Shown one piece after another: positions 16,539 through 24,584 of a stretch of DNA of 34,335 nt (the stretch's first letter is position 1; the number at the start of each line of letters is the position of its first letter). The stretch comes from Candidatus Aquicultor sp. (GTDB lineage: Bacteria; Actinomycetota; Aquicultoria; Aquicultorales; Aquicultoraceae): the NCBI GenBank assembly GCA_036504445.1, contig DASXVE010000004.1, forward strand, positions 1 to 34,335, in the 5' to 3' direction. The notes under the pieces were generated by a model. That model was not told the origin of the DNA. It did not search any database and worked only from the letters and a program-made list of their open reading frames with translations. The translations under genes and the position numbers were made by a program.

Positions 16539-17099
16539 CTACTTCAAGACCTTCATGTGATCAAGAGGCCAGTACACGAACACGGCTTTCGCGATGACGT
16601 TTTTTTCGGGTACTTGTCCCCATTCGTGGCTGTCGTAGCTTTGGTTGCGGTTGTCTCCCAGGACAAAGAGTCTGCCCTCTTTGACAGTTACCGGACCGTA
16701 TGAGTATTGCGGTATGCGAGCGGTATCCACATTATATACCTGGCCGTTGACATAGACCTGGCCGTCCTTAATCTCTACGTTATCACCCGGTAGGCCGATA
16801 ACGCGCTTTACAAACGGGGGTGAATTCGGATCGACATGTGCCTGCTTCGGTACGTCGAAGACAACTATATCGCCGCGTGCCGGTTGCGTGAAATAGTAGA
16901 GTACCTTGACCGTGAAGATACGGTCGCCGGTTGCGATTGTCGGCTCCATCGAGCCTGACGGGACAAGCCTGCTCTCTGCCACCGCCGTTCTAATACCGAG
17001 CGCAAGAATAAACGCGATTACAATAAGAACTACAAATTCTTTTACCGCGCCCCAAAAACGACCTGTCATAGTCTCTTCATCTCCTGCATTTATCTGCAT
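16539..17099 (-). CDS. lepB: Signal peptidase I
   Basis: The product is 186 residues. The ATG at 17097-17099 follows GGAG; an ATG ten codons later is the alternative. It has a single N-terminal membrane span (about 22-40), then the catalytic serine Ser50 in VPSGSMEPT and the general base Lys98 in FVKRVIGLPGD. GDNRNQSYDSHEWG is the conserved box E region. It removes signal peptides from exported proteins at the outer face of the membrane. The gene lies between pdtaR (62-base gap) and hypF (56-base gap) on one strand, with no terminator seen on either side, so it may share their transcript. Confidence 0.95.
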   Translation of the reverse strand: MQINAGDEETMTGRFWGAVKEFVVLIVIAFILALGIRTAVAESRLVPSGSMEPTIATGDRIFTVKVLYYFTQPARGDIVVFDVPKQAHVDPNSPPFVKRVIGLPGDNVEIKDGQVYVNGQVYNVDTARIPQYSYGPVTVKEGRLFVLGDNRNQSYDSHEWGQVPEKNVIAKAVFVYWPLDHMKVLK

Positions 17100-17160
17100 C
17101 TATACTCCATTCTAACAGCGATCACCGGACGGTCCAGGGCAAACCGCGTTTCTTCATATA

Positions 17161-17733
17161 TTATTCACTAATTCCAAGTACTTCCTCAGCCACTTGCTTG
17201 AGGGATAACTGCTTGTCCATACTCCACTTTTGAATCTGACGAAATGCGTCGGCTTCCACCAGCCCGTGGTCTCGCATCAGGATTCCTTTCGCCCGCTCTA
17301 CGAGTTTGCGAATCTCGAGCCGCTCAGACAGGTCTTTTACCTGGTTTTCGAGCTCTCGCGCTTCCAGGTATCTGCTCCGGGCAACCTCGATTGCCGGCAT
17401 TAGATCCGATTTATCAAACGGTTTTACCAGATACGCCATAGCACCCGCTTTAATAGCCTCTTCAACCAGCGTTTTCTGGCTATACGCCGTAAGCATGATA
17501 ACCGGGCACAGGTTTTGCGCGCTGACCGACCGGGCAACATCTATGCCGTTCATGCCCGGCATCTTGATATCAAGAACCGCAAGATCGGGGTTGAGTTCTT
17601 GAACCAGGTCGAGGGCCCCCTCGCCGGTCCATGCCTCCCCGACCACTTCGTGGCCGAGCTCGACCAGCATTTCTTTTAAATCAAGCCGAATTATCGCTTC
17701 GTCTTCGGCGATGACAATTCGAAGTCGCTTCAT
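17161..17733 (-). CDS. pdtaR: ANTAR-domain response regulator, PdtaR-like
   Basis: The product is 190 residues. The receiver domain (about 4-118) has Asp11, the phospho-acceptor Asp55 (VLDIKMPG), Thr82 and Lys104. A short coiled-coil leads to the ANTAR domain (about 131-186, LVERAKGILMRDHGLVEADAF). ANTAR proteins bind paired hexaloop hairpins in mRNA and act as antiterminators or block translation; they do not bind DNA. It lies eight bases after the sensor kinase gene, so the two form a pair. I looked for an obvious twin hexaloop leader in front of hypF and the hydrogenase operon and found none by eye. Confidence 0.93.
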   Translation of the reverse strand: MKRLRIVIAEDEAIIRLDLKEMLVELGHEVVGEAWTGEGALDLVQELNPDLAVLDIKMPGMNGIDVARSVSAQNLCPVIMLTAYSQKTLVEEAIKAGAMAYLVKPFDKSDLMPAIEVARSRYLEARELENQVKDLSERLEIRKLVERAKGILMRDHGLVEADAFRQIQKWSMDKQLSLKQVAEEVLGISE

Positions 17734-17741
17734 AGCACCCC

Positions 17742-19175
17742 TTATTCAGCCTTTGTATCACTACTATAGTCGATAGGCACCTGAACCGTCACTTTTGTGC
17801 CACCGTTATCTCGCATATTCCACGTGCCGCCGAGCTCATCCGAGACCAGCGTGTGCACGATCTGCAACCCCAAATTGCTGCTTGTTGACGGACTAAAACC
17901 ATCGGGCAGGCCGATGCCGTCATCGCCCACCGTCATGGTGAGCATTTTACCGTGGCGTTCAAGCGATATAATAATCTTGCCCGTTTTTCTACCGCTAAAT
18001 GCATGTTCGACGGCATTTTGTACAAGTTCGGTTAAGATAAGTGCGAGCGATGTCGCCATCGGCGACGGGATTTGCCCCCCGACGCCCTTGGTTAGTATGG
18101 TGATCTTCTTATCCGGCCTGACGAGGCCGCTCTGTATCATCGTATTAATGTTAGTCGCGATCTCTTTAAAGTCAAGCGTGCCGCTACCGCTTTGCGAGAG
18201 TATCTCGTGCACGACCGCAATACTTGAAATTCTGCCGACGCTCTCTAGTAGCGCCATGCGTGCTTCCGGCAACGTCATGCGTCGCGACTGCAACCTGAGA
18301 AGGCTCGCGATGGTTTGCAGATTGTTCTTAACGCGGTGATGAATCTCGCGAATTGTCGCTTCTTTTATCTTGAGCTGCTGCTCGCGCGCACGCACATCGG
18401 TTACGTCACGGATAATCGCAACGACGCCCTTAGCCCGCCCGTTGTTGATGACGGGAATCGCCTTCTTGATTGCCGTGATGCCTTTTTCGGTAATGTCAAG
18501 CATCACAGCCTTGCGGTCTTCAAGCGCGCGCAAGATCGGCGTCTCGTCGAGGCCGATCTTTGAAACCGAATTGCCTGCAAGTTCGTCCTGAACACCAAGA
18601 CGGCGGTAAACGGTAACCGCGTTCGGGCTCGCGTAGGTGATAATGCCGTTGACATCTATCCTGAGCAAGCCATCGCCCGCCTCTTTTGAGGTGGGAAAAT
18701 CTATGCCGACATCGACGCCTTCCTCGATCATATTGATAAGGTCGTCGGCAGCGCCCATGTACATCTGCTCCATATCGCTGGTGCGCGCTTCATCGAGACT
18801 GCGGCGCTCGCTCGTCATCACCGCAACCACACGGCTGCCCTCTTTAACGGGCACCGCACGCACGCTGACCGGTGCGTCGTTAAACGTACCATATTCCTGC
18901 TTAAAGCGACGCCCCTCCGCAAATGCCCTCGTAATTGCGTCCGGTAGATCGGTAAACTTCTGCCCTACAACGAGCTCGGGCCGCACGGAGATCGATGTGT
19001 TGGGCTTTGCTGCGTCTACGGCGATAATGCCGCCGTTTGCGGTTTTACAGTAGATGATTATATCGGAGTAACTCAAATCTGCGATAAGCTGAATGTTTTT
19101 ACTTACCGCCGATATTCGCTTAGCTTGCTTATTGTTAAGATTCGCAATCTCGCGATACGCCTCTATCGATTGCAA
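17742..19175 (-). CDS. pdtaS: Sensor histidine kinase, PdtaS-like (HisKA_2 type)
   Basis: The product is 477 residues from a TTG at 19173-19175, preceded by GGGGGAG. There is no membrane span, so it is a cytosolic sensor. The N-terminal region (about 25-150) fits the GAF-like domain of PdtaS. A PAS domain follows (about 165-260, LRIDVNGIITYASPNAV and IIRDVTD). The HisKA_2 dimerisation helix has EIHHRVKNNLQ with the phospho-acceptor at His279 or His280. The ATPase domain has ELVQNAVEHAF, GDDGIGLP and NLGLQIVHTL. It phosphorylates the adjacent ANTAR regulator. The signal is unknown. An upstream ORF overlaps its start, and the choice of TTG is not certain. Confidence 0.92.
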   Translation of the reverse strand: MQSIEAYREIANLNNKQAKRISAVSKNIQLIADLSYSDIIIYCKTANGGIIAVDAAKPNTSISVRPELVVGQKFTDLPDAITRAFAEGRRFKQEYGTFNDAPVSVRAVPVKEGSRVVAVMTSERRSLDEARTSDMEQMYMGAADDLINMIEEGVDVGIDFPTSKEAGDGLLRIDVNGIITYASPNAVTVYRRLGVQDELAGNSVSKIGLDETPILRALEDRKAVMLDITEKGITAIKKAIPVINNGRAKGVVAIIRDVTDVRAREQQLKIKEATIREIHHRVKNNLQTIASLLRLQSRRMTLPEARMALLESVGRISSIAVVHEILSQSGSGTLDFKEIATNINTMIQSGLVRPDKKITILTKGVGGQIPSPMATSLALILTELVQNAVEHAFSGRKTGKIIISLERHGKMLTMTVGDDGIGLPDGFSPSTSSNLGLQIVHTLVSDELGGTWNMRDNGGTKVTVQVPIDYSSDTKAE

Positions 19176-19215
19176 ATACGCTCCCCCAATAAGGGTTTAT
19201 AACCCCGTTTAACAT
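19135..19215 (-). CDS. Short upstream ORF overlapping the pdtaS start
   Basis: An ATG at 19213-19215 is preceded by GGAGGTGAT at seven bases, a nearly perfect match to the 16S rRNA tail and better than the pdtaS site. It opens a frame of 26 codons that runs past the pdtaS TTG in another frame and stops at 19135. It may be a leader peptide that couples ribosome flow to kinase synthesis. Or the kinase may begin here and reach its frame by a shift or a sequencing indel. The peptide has no recognisable motif. Confidence 0.45.
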   Translation of the reverse strand: MLNGVINPYWGSVFAIDRGVSRDCES

Positions 19216-19318
19216 TGATTTTATCACCTCCGGGGCGTAATTGCATCAAGCTAAAAGCAACGTGTGAGCTTGACTGTGGATACAGCGAATTCACGGTCAA
19301 GCGCGCCCTTAGCCCGGC

Positions 19319-19347
19319 TAGACAGAATATCGGGTTATGTTTACAAT
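19319..19347 (+). promoter_or_regulatory. Promoter of tRNA-Leu
   Basis: TAGACA (19319-19324) and TACAAT (19342-19347) are separated by exactly 17 bases. The tRNA begins about 35 bases after the -10 box. Confidence 0.65.
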
Positions 19348-19382
19348 ATATGAGCGAGTAGAAATATTATCGCAGCTCACAT

Positions 19383-19466
19383 GCCGGAGTGGCGGAATAG
19401 GCAGACGCGCTGGTCTCAAAAACCAGTGAGGGTAACCTCATACCGGTTCGATCCCGGTCTTCGGCA
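19383..19466 (+). tRNA. tRNA-Leu, anticodon CAA
   Basis: The acceptor stem GCCGGAG pairs with CTTCGGC (one G-T pair). The D-arm contains GGCGGAATAGGCAGACGC. The anticodon stem CTGGT/ACCAG encloses the loop CTCAAAA, with anticodon CAA (codon UUG). A class II variable arm (TGAGGGTAACCTCA) and the T-arm CCGGTTCGATCCCGG follow. The discriminator is A at 19466. The next bases are CTA, so the CCA end is added after transcription. All arms are intact. Confidence 0.96.
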
Positions 19467-19471
19467 CTAAT

Positions 19472-19500
19472 AAAAAACCCTGTTTGCAAACGGGGTTTTT
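19472..19500. terminator. Bidirectional terminator of tRNA-Leu and the SpoIIE-type phosphatase gene
   Basis: AAAAACCCTGTTT (19473-19485) pairs with AAACGGGGTTTTT (19488-19500) with one G-T pair. Runs of A and T at the two ends make it work on both strands. It lies six bases after the tRNA and four before the converging stop codon at 19505. Confidence 0.85.
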
Positions 19501-19504
19501 GCAT

Positions 19505-22438
19505 TTACTCCGTAGTCTCAGCTGTTTCTTTCTTTGCGGCCTTTTTAGCCTTGGTCTTTTTCTTACCATTGCCGTTTGCCGGCTCACGTTCACCATTATG
19601 CGACTTGTTCTCGCGACCCGAACGACCGGCTGAACTGTCGAGGCGTAACGCGATAATCGCGACGTCGTCGTTCAGGGTGCCGTTCGCGAACACCTCCGCA
19701 GCATTGAGCAGCTTGCCCGGTATTTCTTCCACCGTACTGCCATTTGTGGCCAGAAGCGCTTCGCATACGCTCTCTTCCCCGAAGAAACCGCTTCCGTTGC
19801 GCGCTTCAATCAAACCGTCGGTGAATAGAAGCATCATCTCACCACCGGTAAGAGTATCGGTAAACGTTTCATAAACTGTATCCTCAAGAACACCGAGCGG
19901 AGCGGCGCCGATTCTTAGCTGGCGCATCGTCGACATCTCGTGGTTTATGATAAGCGGTGCCGGGTGACCGGCGCTTGCATATGAGAGTGCACCCGTCGCC
20001 GGATCGATAACGGCGTATGCCATAGTTATAAATTGGCCGACCGCCATCTGTGATGCTAGTACCGCATTTCCGTGCGCGAGCACGTCTGCCGGCGAAGAGT
20101 ATTCATAGGCAAAAGCACGTATCGTCATTTTGGCGAGCGCTGTTGCCGTTGCGGCTTCGAGACCCTTCCCAGAAACATCGCCGATGACGACGCCTATCTT
20201 ACCGTCGGTAAACTCTATGAAATCGTAGAAATCGCCGCCGACTTTCGAGTTATCCGTAGCCGAGCGGTACAGAAGCCCGACCTTGACACCCGGTAGTTCC
20301 TCGGGCATGGCGAGCAGGGCGTTTTGCAGCGTTTCGGCGACATTACGCTCGCGTTCGTACAGCTTTGCGTTTTCGATAGCTACCGCCGCCTGACTCGCAA
20401 CCGCTGTCAGCAGTGCAATGTCGTTATCGGTAAAGCGTTTTTCCCCTGTCATAGCCACCTGCAACACGCCAACCAGGCGACTTCCAACTAGAAGCGGCAC
20501 ACCCACCACAGCGCTTACCCCTAGCGCAAGGGTTTCCTTTGACGCCCGCGGGTCGTGGCCGTAATCATTAGTGTATACGGGTTCTTTAGTTCTCAGAACC
20601 ACTTCAATAAGCCCATAACCGGCGGTTTCGCGCGCATTAATTAGCGGCAAGTGCGGATTGGTCCGGCACTCGTACTCGATGCTATCCCGGTTCTTATCGT
20701 AGAGTCCGATTACGCCCATATCGGCGCTGACAAGGTCGATGCTGTTATGCACTACCTTGTCGAGCAGCTCATTTAGGTCAAGGCCTGATGATATTTCGAG
20801 CGCGAGCTTGTTGAGAATGTGCAAGTCGTCATTCGACGCCCTTAATTTATTAGCCGAATTTCGCGTCTCTTCATAGAGCCTGGCGTTCTCGATCGCTACT
20901 GAGGCTTGATTCGCAAGCGCCATGAGCAGACCCATTTCTTTTTCGGTTATACGATTTTGCCCGGTTAGCGGGGTGTAAAACTCGATTACTCCTAGCGCCC
21001 CACCGCCCGAGATCAACGGCAGCGTGATAAGCGAATCATAGCTATGCGTCAGCGCCAGACTTTTAAATACGGTGTCGGATTTGCGCAGGTCTTTTATTAC
21101 GTACGGTTTTCCGGTCATGAGCACCCTACCCGCAACGCCCTGGCCGGGTGTTTGCATCAAATCGGTCAGCTTTTCGCTTAGGTCATCGCCGTCTTCACTC
21201 CAGAAATGGTCGACTCTGATGGTTTTCTCCCGATCGTTATATAGAGCGATCCAGACGGCTTTGGCGTCGAAGGAACTGCGCAGCGCTCCGGTGACCGCTG
21301 TCTCAACAAACGGGATATTGAGCGCCATGTTCATTTTCTCTCCGACCTCGACCAGTCCGCTGAGCTCATTTACGTATTCCTTCAGATTGAGCCGCATTAC
21401 GTTGAAGCTCTCTGAAAGTTCTTCTATTTCGTCACCGGTTTCCGGCACTTCAACCTCTTCGTCAAAGCTGCCGTCAGCGATTGATTTCGCTTTTTCGGCC
21501 AACGTCGTTATCGGGTCGGCTATTTTACGACCCATCCAATATCCCAGGATTATCGCCGCGAGAATGACTGTTATCGCTGTGATTACGCTCGTAAAGAGGT
21601 CCATGCGGACGGTGCTCATAACTTCGTTGACGGGCACAAACGATCCGGCCGTCCAGCCGATGCTATGGATCGGGACCTGAGCGCCCATCCGACTTGTGTT
21701 GTCGGCCGGAAAGGTTAATCCGTATGATGTGAATTCCTTATCGGAAAGGGCCGAGCGCACAAAATCGTGAGAACTCCAATCACGTTGCGACAGCGGCATG
21801 TTTGGGCGCTGGGTCTGGAAGATGAGTATGCCGTTGTTGTCGGTGATATTATAGCCGCCGCCGGGAACATCGAAGTTCATTATTTCGTTTAGACGGCTCG
21901 AGTCGATATTTGCGACCATGATGCCGGCAAGCTTATTCTTGCGCCACACACCGCTTACGATATCAAAACCCGGCCGCCCGTTTGCTTGAGTAAGAAGCGG
22001 GGTTACGAGCCAACCCCGGTCGGGGGTAAGATTCTTGCGATAGTAATCGACATTGTATTTGCCCGTGGTTTCCCATGTTCCAACTTCGCTGGTGTCGGAT
22101 GAGGCAAAAATGTTGCCGTCTACCCTCATATAATCGAGACTAAATACTGGGTATTGGTTGGCTACTGAAGCAAGATAATCGCTCGCCTTGCTCCTCGTGT
22201 AGTCGTTCTGCAAGATCGCCAGACCGGTAGCCTGCTCGGCGATGAGTACTTCTTTGCTGAAATGGTCAAAGTTGGTGGCGACGTTCCGTGCGAACGCCAC
22301 ACGCGATTCAATGATTGCCTGTCTTTTATCCAGGAAATGGTTATAGTGTGTGTAAACTATAACCAGCAAAAGTGGGATTATAATCGCGAGATAACTAATA
22401 AATATTTTTTTCCGTATACCGCTTCCTAAGCGAAACAT
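19505..22438 (-). CDS. Membrane-bound PP2C (SpoIIE/RsbU-type) phosphatase with dCache, HAMP and two GAF domains
   Basis: The product is 977 residues. Span 1 (about 11-31) and span 2 (about 283-301) enclose an extracytoplasmic dCache-type sensor domain (about 40-275). HAMP follows (302-354), then GAF 1 (about 365-520), GAF 2 (about 545-695) and a PP2C-type phosphatase (about 718-930). The phosphatase has VGGDFYDF, VIGDVSGKGLEAA, TDGLIEARN and NDDVAIIALRL, which carry the metal-binding aspartates. A Lys/Ala-rich tail ends the protein. Relatives dephosphorylate anti-anti-sigma factors, so it likely links an external signal to a sigma-factor switch. No anti-sigma or STAS partner is in the window. 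GGAGAG precedes the ATG, and a promoter lies 44 bases further up. Confidence 0.92.
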   Translation of the reverse strand: MFRLGSGIRKKIFISYLAIIIPLLLVIVYTHYNHFLDKRQAIIESRVAFARNVATNFDHFSKEVLIAEQATGLAILQNDYTRSKASDYLASVANQYPVFSLDYMRVDGNIFASSDTSEVGTWETTGKYNVDYYRKNLTPDRGWLVTPLLTQANGRPGFDIVSGVWRKNKLAGIMVANIDSSRLNEIMNFDVPGGGYNITDNNGILIFQTQRPNMPLSQRDWSSHDFVRSALSDKEFTSYGLTFPADNTSRMGAQVPIHSIGWTAGSFVPVNEVMSTVRMDLFTSVITAITVILAAIILGYWMGRKIADPITTLAEKAKSIADGSFDEEVEVPETGDEIEELSESFNVMRLNLKEYVNELSGLVEVGEKMNMALNIPFVETAVTGALRSSFDAKAVWIALYNDREKTIRVDHFWSEDGDDLSEKLTDLMQTPGQGVAGRVLMTGKPYVIKDLRKSDTVFKSLALTHSYDSLITLPLISGGGALGVIEFYTPLTGQNRITEKEMGLLMALANQASVAIENARLYEETRNSANKLRASNDDLHILNKLALEISSGLDLNELLDKVVHNSIDLVSADMGVIGLYDKNRDSIEYECRTNPHLPLINARETAGYGLIEVVLRTKEPVYTNDYGHDPRASKETLALGVSAVVGVPLLVGSRLVGVLQVAMTGEKRFTDNDIALLTAVASQAAVAIENAKLYERERNVAETLQNALLAMPEELPGVKVGLLYRSATDNSKVGGDFYDFIEFTDGKIGVVIGDVSGKGLEAATATALAKMTIRAFAYEYSSPADVLAHGNAVLASQMAVGQFITMAYAVIDPATGALSYASAGHPAPLIINHEMSTMRQLRIGAAPLGVLEDTVYETFTDTLTGGEMMLLFTDGLIEARNGSGFFGEESVCEALLATNGSTVEEIPGKLLNAAEVFANGTLNDDVAIIALRLDSSAGRSGRENKSHNGEREPANGNGKKKTKAKKAAKKETAETTE

Positions 22439-22481
22439 GCTGCTCTCCGGCTAGAACCTACATATATGGTCGATCACGTTG

Positions 22482-22510
22482 ATTATCATACTGCGCGTTA
22501 GCTAAGTCAA
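22482..22510 (-). promoter_or_regulatory. Sigma-70 promoter of the SpoIIE-type phosphatase gene
   Basis: On the minus strand TTGACT (22510-22505) and GATAAT (22487-22482) are spaced by 17 bases, each a five-of-six match. The -10 box ends 44 bases upstream of the start codon. Confidence 0.65.
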
Positions 22511-22564
22511 AAGTTGCCGTGTATTTGGTACTCTAGTGCCTACGTGCTATGTGGTGTTTGCAAG

Positions 22565-23053
22565 CTATTTGGTTGTTGTAAGGCGGTTGAAGACGTATAT
22601 CGGAATCCAAAATATCGCCATCCAGCCAAAGAAATCCGCGATCCATGCATACGGATTATCCCAGGTAATAAAGGTTGCCCCGGCAACGAGTGTCCCCAGA
22701 TAATCCCGGCCAAGACCGTACAGCGGCAGAAAAAGTAGAAACGGTACAATCCAATTCTGATGATGACCGCGAATCCACCAGTACACGATAAGCACTACCG
22801 CGCCGTAGACGATGGCCGCCGTGATATATAGATCAAGGGGAAATCCTGCTACGAGATGCCCGATATCGTAATGCCATAGTTTAAGCGCGAAACCGGCAGC
22901 GTCGACTGCCATATTAACGACGCCAGCCAGCAGTCCTGCAAGCAGCGCACGCTGTTGAATAAAGCGCGGAACAAGCAAGTACCGGGAAAACAATATGAAT
23001 ATGGCAACCCCGATAAACGGGAACATAAACCGGGCAATAGTGAAAATATCCAT
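22565..23053 (-). CDS. Small multi-pass membrane protein of unknown function
   Basis: The product is 162 residues and almost wholly hydrophobic, with about five spans (roughly 5-22, 36-55, 70-92, 100-122 and 136-156). Visible features are ALKLWHYDIGHLVAGFPLDLYI between spans 2 and 3, and WDNPYAWIADFFGW before the last span. I do not recognise the family with certainty. The size and layout recall the CBO0543 group seen in spore-forming bacteria, but that is a guess. The ribosome binding site is poor (GGGAA). It has its own unit, following a strong terminator that belongs to the next gene upstream. Confidence 0.65.
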   Translation of the reverse strand: MDIFTIARFMFPFIGVAIFILFSRYLLVPRFIQQRALLAGLLAGVVNMAVDAAGFALKLWHYDIGHLVAGFPLDLYITAAIVYGAVVLIVYWWIRGHHQNWIVPFLLFLPLYGLGRDYLGTLVAGATFITWDNPYAWIADFFGWMAIFWIPIYVFNRLTTTK

Positions 23054-23102
23054 AGATGTATTATTTCCCGAAAAGTCGAGTACTCGAACAACAAAGCGGT
23101 CT

Positions 23103-23146
23103 GCAAATAAAGGAAGGCTGTATAATAACAGCCTTCCTTTATTTGC
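23103..23146 (-). terminator. Strong 19-bp hairpin terminator
   Basis: GCAAATAAAGGAAGGCTGT (23103-23121) pairs without mismatch with 23128-23146 around a six-base loop. It lies 30 bases past the stop at 23177. The A/T-rich ends provide T-runs in both directions. Confidence 0.8.
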
Positions 23147-23176
23147 TTGTTGGTTACTGCTCGGTCACAGGATTCG

Positions 23177-23914
23177 TTATTGCTGAGTGTTCTGGCCGGA
23201 ACCTTGGCCTACGGTCGGGTCGGCGGCGGCCCCGCTAGTTACGAGCGTTTCGTCTTCGATCAGCCATTTGTTACCCTTCTTCACGAAATCCCATTTGCAT
23301 ACGGCCGCGGAATCCGACGGGTAGACTTGCGATAGCTGGCGGCGCGATATAAAGTATTCAATTCTTCCCTTAACCGTCGCAGTGGTCGAGCCTATCTTGA
23401 TACTGTCCAGTTTAAAACCCGTTACCCTAAAATCCACAACCGCCTGGTTGTTGTCGGTATAATAATTTTGATACATCCACGGCTCTTGCCCGTTCTCTAT
23501 CTTGGTATCAAGAAACGCCGTTATGAGCCGTTGCTGTACGGTAAGCTCACCCTTATCATTGCTATAGTACTGGGGCAAAGTCATGCGATATTCATTTACT
23601 TTCTTTTGGTTCGCCTCCATGGTTGCCGTATATTTAACCGCCCAACCATTGACGGCTGTGTTTACGATGGTCTGTTCATCCTTAATTTCGGCTGGTGATT
23701 TGTATTTGGTGGCAGTTTGGGCTCCATACGCAATGCCGACTATCAGCACCACAGCAGCCCCAGCCAAAATGATTTTATTCCTTCGAGATTTAAGAATCCG
23801 GCGCAACCATATACGAAGTATGAGCAATTTGCTCGTAGACGTCTGTTTTCTCAGCGCAGGCGGAACGTCCGGAGCGCCGGTCGGTTCCGGCTGCGCGAAT
23901 GGTTTTAGTCTCAT
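23177..23914 (-). CDS. Single-span membrane protein with extracytoplasmic domain, unknown function
   Basis: The product is 245 residues; AAGGAGG lies seven bases before the ATG. Residues 1-46 are a basic, Pro-rich cytoplasmic tail. One membrane span follows (about 48-66). The outside domain (about 70-230) has a helix-then-sheet pattern ending GNKWLIEDETLV, much like NTF2-like or conjugation-type extracytoplasmic domains. The C-terminus is Gly/Gln-rich. No catalytic motif is visible. It may assist another membrane protein, but no partner is next to it apart from the two other unassigned genes. Confidence 0.7.
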   Translation of the reverse strand: MRLKPFAQPEPTGAPDVPPALRKQTSTSKLLILRIWLRRILKSRRNKIILAGAAVVLIVGIAYGAQTATKYKSPAEIKDEQTIVNTAVNGWAVKYTATMEANQKKVNEYRMTLPQYYSNDKGELTVQQRLITAFLDTKIENGQEPWMYQNYYTDNNQAVVDFRVTGFKLDSIKIGSTTATVKGRIEYFISRRQLSQVYPSDSAAVCKWDFVKKGNKWLIEDETLVTSGAAADPTVGQGSGQNTQQ

Positions 23915-23968
23915 ATTCCATCCTCCTTGAGTTATAAAACTGTTAGATTATTAATCTTCAGCTTTATA

Positions 23969-24415
23969 TCAATGGATGGAACGACCGTATTGTTGGTTGA
24001 AGAGATCAATATATTCGCGGTATAACGTGAGAAGGATATGTCGCGGCACAAGATGGCCTAGGCTAAAATATGCCTTATACTTTATGGATGAAGTATCTGT
24101 TAAGCGGTCCTTCAGTATGGCGAACCGCAATCGGGCGCTGGGGAGCCAATTGATAACGTAGTCTTCGTCAAAGTAGTCGGATTTTGCCTTGCGACTATCG
24201 CTGGTCATTAACCCGCGATTGCCCAGATTGGCGAGATTTATCATCTCTGGCATAATGACAGTACCGTCGATCTCAAAAAGGTGGTGGCTTTGAACCGCCC
24301 GTTCGAGGTCCTCAGGGTGATCGAGAACCTCGAGCAACCCCATCGTCATACTCAGCATGACGGCCAGCAAGATCACTATGCTCTTTTTCATACCGTCTGT
24401 TAGCGCAATGCTCAT
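23969..24415 (-). CDS. Small exported protein of unknown function
   Basis: The product is about 148 residues. The start is unclear: ATG at 24413-24415, a TTG one codon earlier, or ATG at 24389-24391 (MKKSIVILLAVMLSM), which would put the signal sequence at the very N-terminus. A hydrophobic segment (about 10-28) acts as a signal peptide or anchor. The remainder is charged, with LSMTMGLLEVLDHPEDLERAV-like helical content and no cysteines or known motif. It lies 54 bases upstream of the 23914 start and could share its transcript. Coding quality is fair but no family comes to mind. Confidence 0.55.
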   Translation of the reverse strand: MSIALTDGMKKSIVILLAVMLSMTMGLLEVLDHPEDLERAVQSHHLFEIDGTVIMPEMINLANLGNRGLMTSDSRKAKSDYFDEDYVINWLPSARLRFAILKDRLTDTSSIKYKAYFSLGHLVPRHILLTLYREYIDLFNQQYGRSIH

Positions 24416-24584
24416 CAATTCAATACCCGAAGCCTTATTTTTAAATAGCTCCCTTATATTTATTGGCTACCATTCGGCTACGTAACGGCCTACATAAATA
24501 ATAGCAATACGATAAACCGCAGGCAATAAGTACCGCGTAAAAGCATCGTAAAGAATCGTCGTGATTTTCCTCTATGGAAGGCTC

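Noticed and set aside
17797-18339. 180-codon plus-strand frame opposite the sensor kinase
   Set aside because: The kinase on the minus strand has all catalytic boxes; the opposite frame is Ser/Pro-rich without a domain.
21072-21680. 202-codon plus-strand frame opposite the PP2C phosphatase
   Set aside because: It is low complexity, Ser-rich and antisense to the HAMP and GAF region; a shadow.
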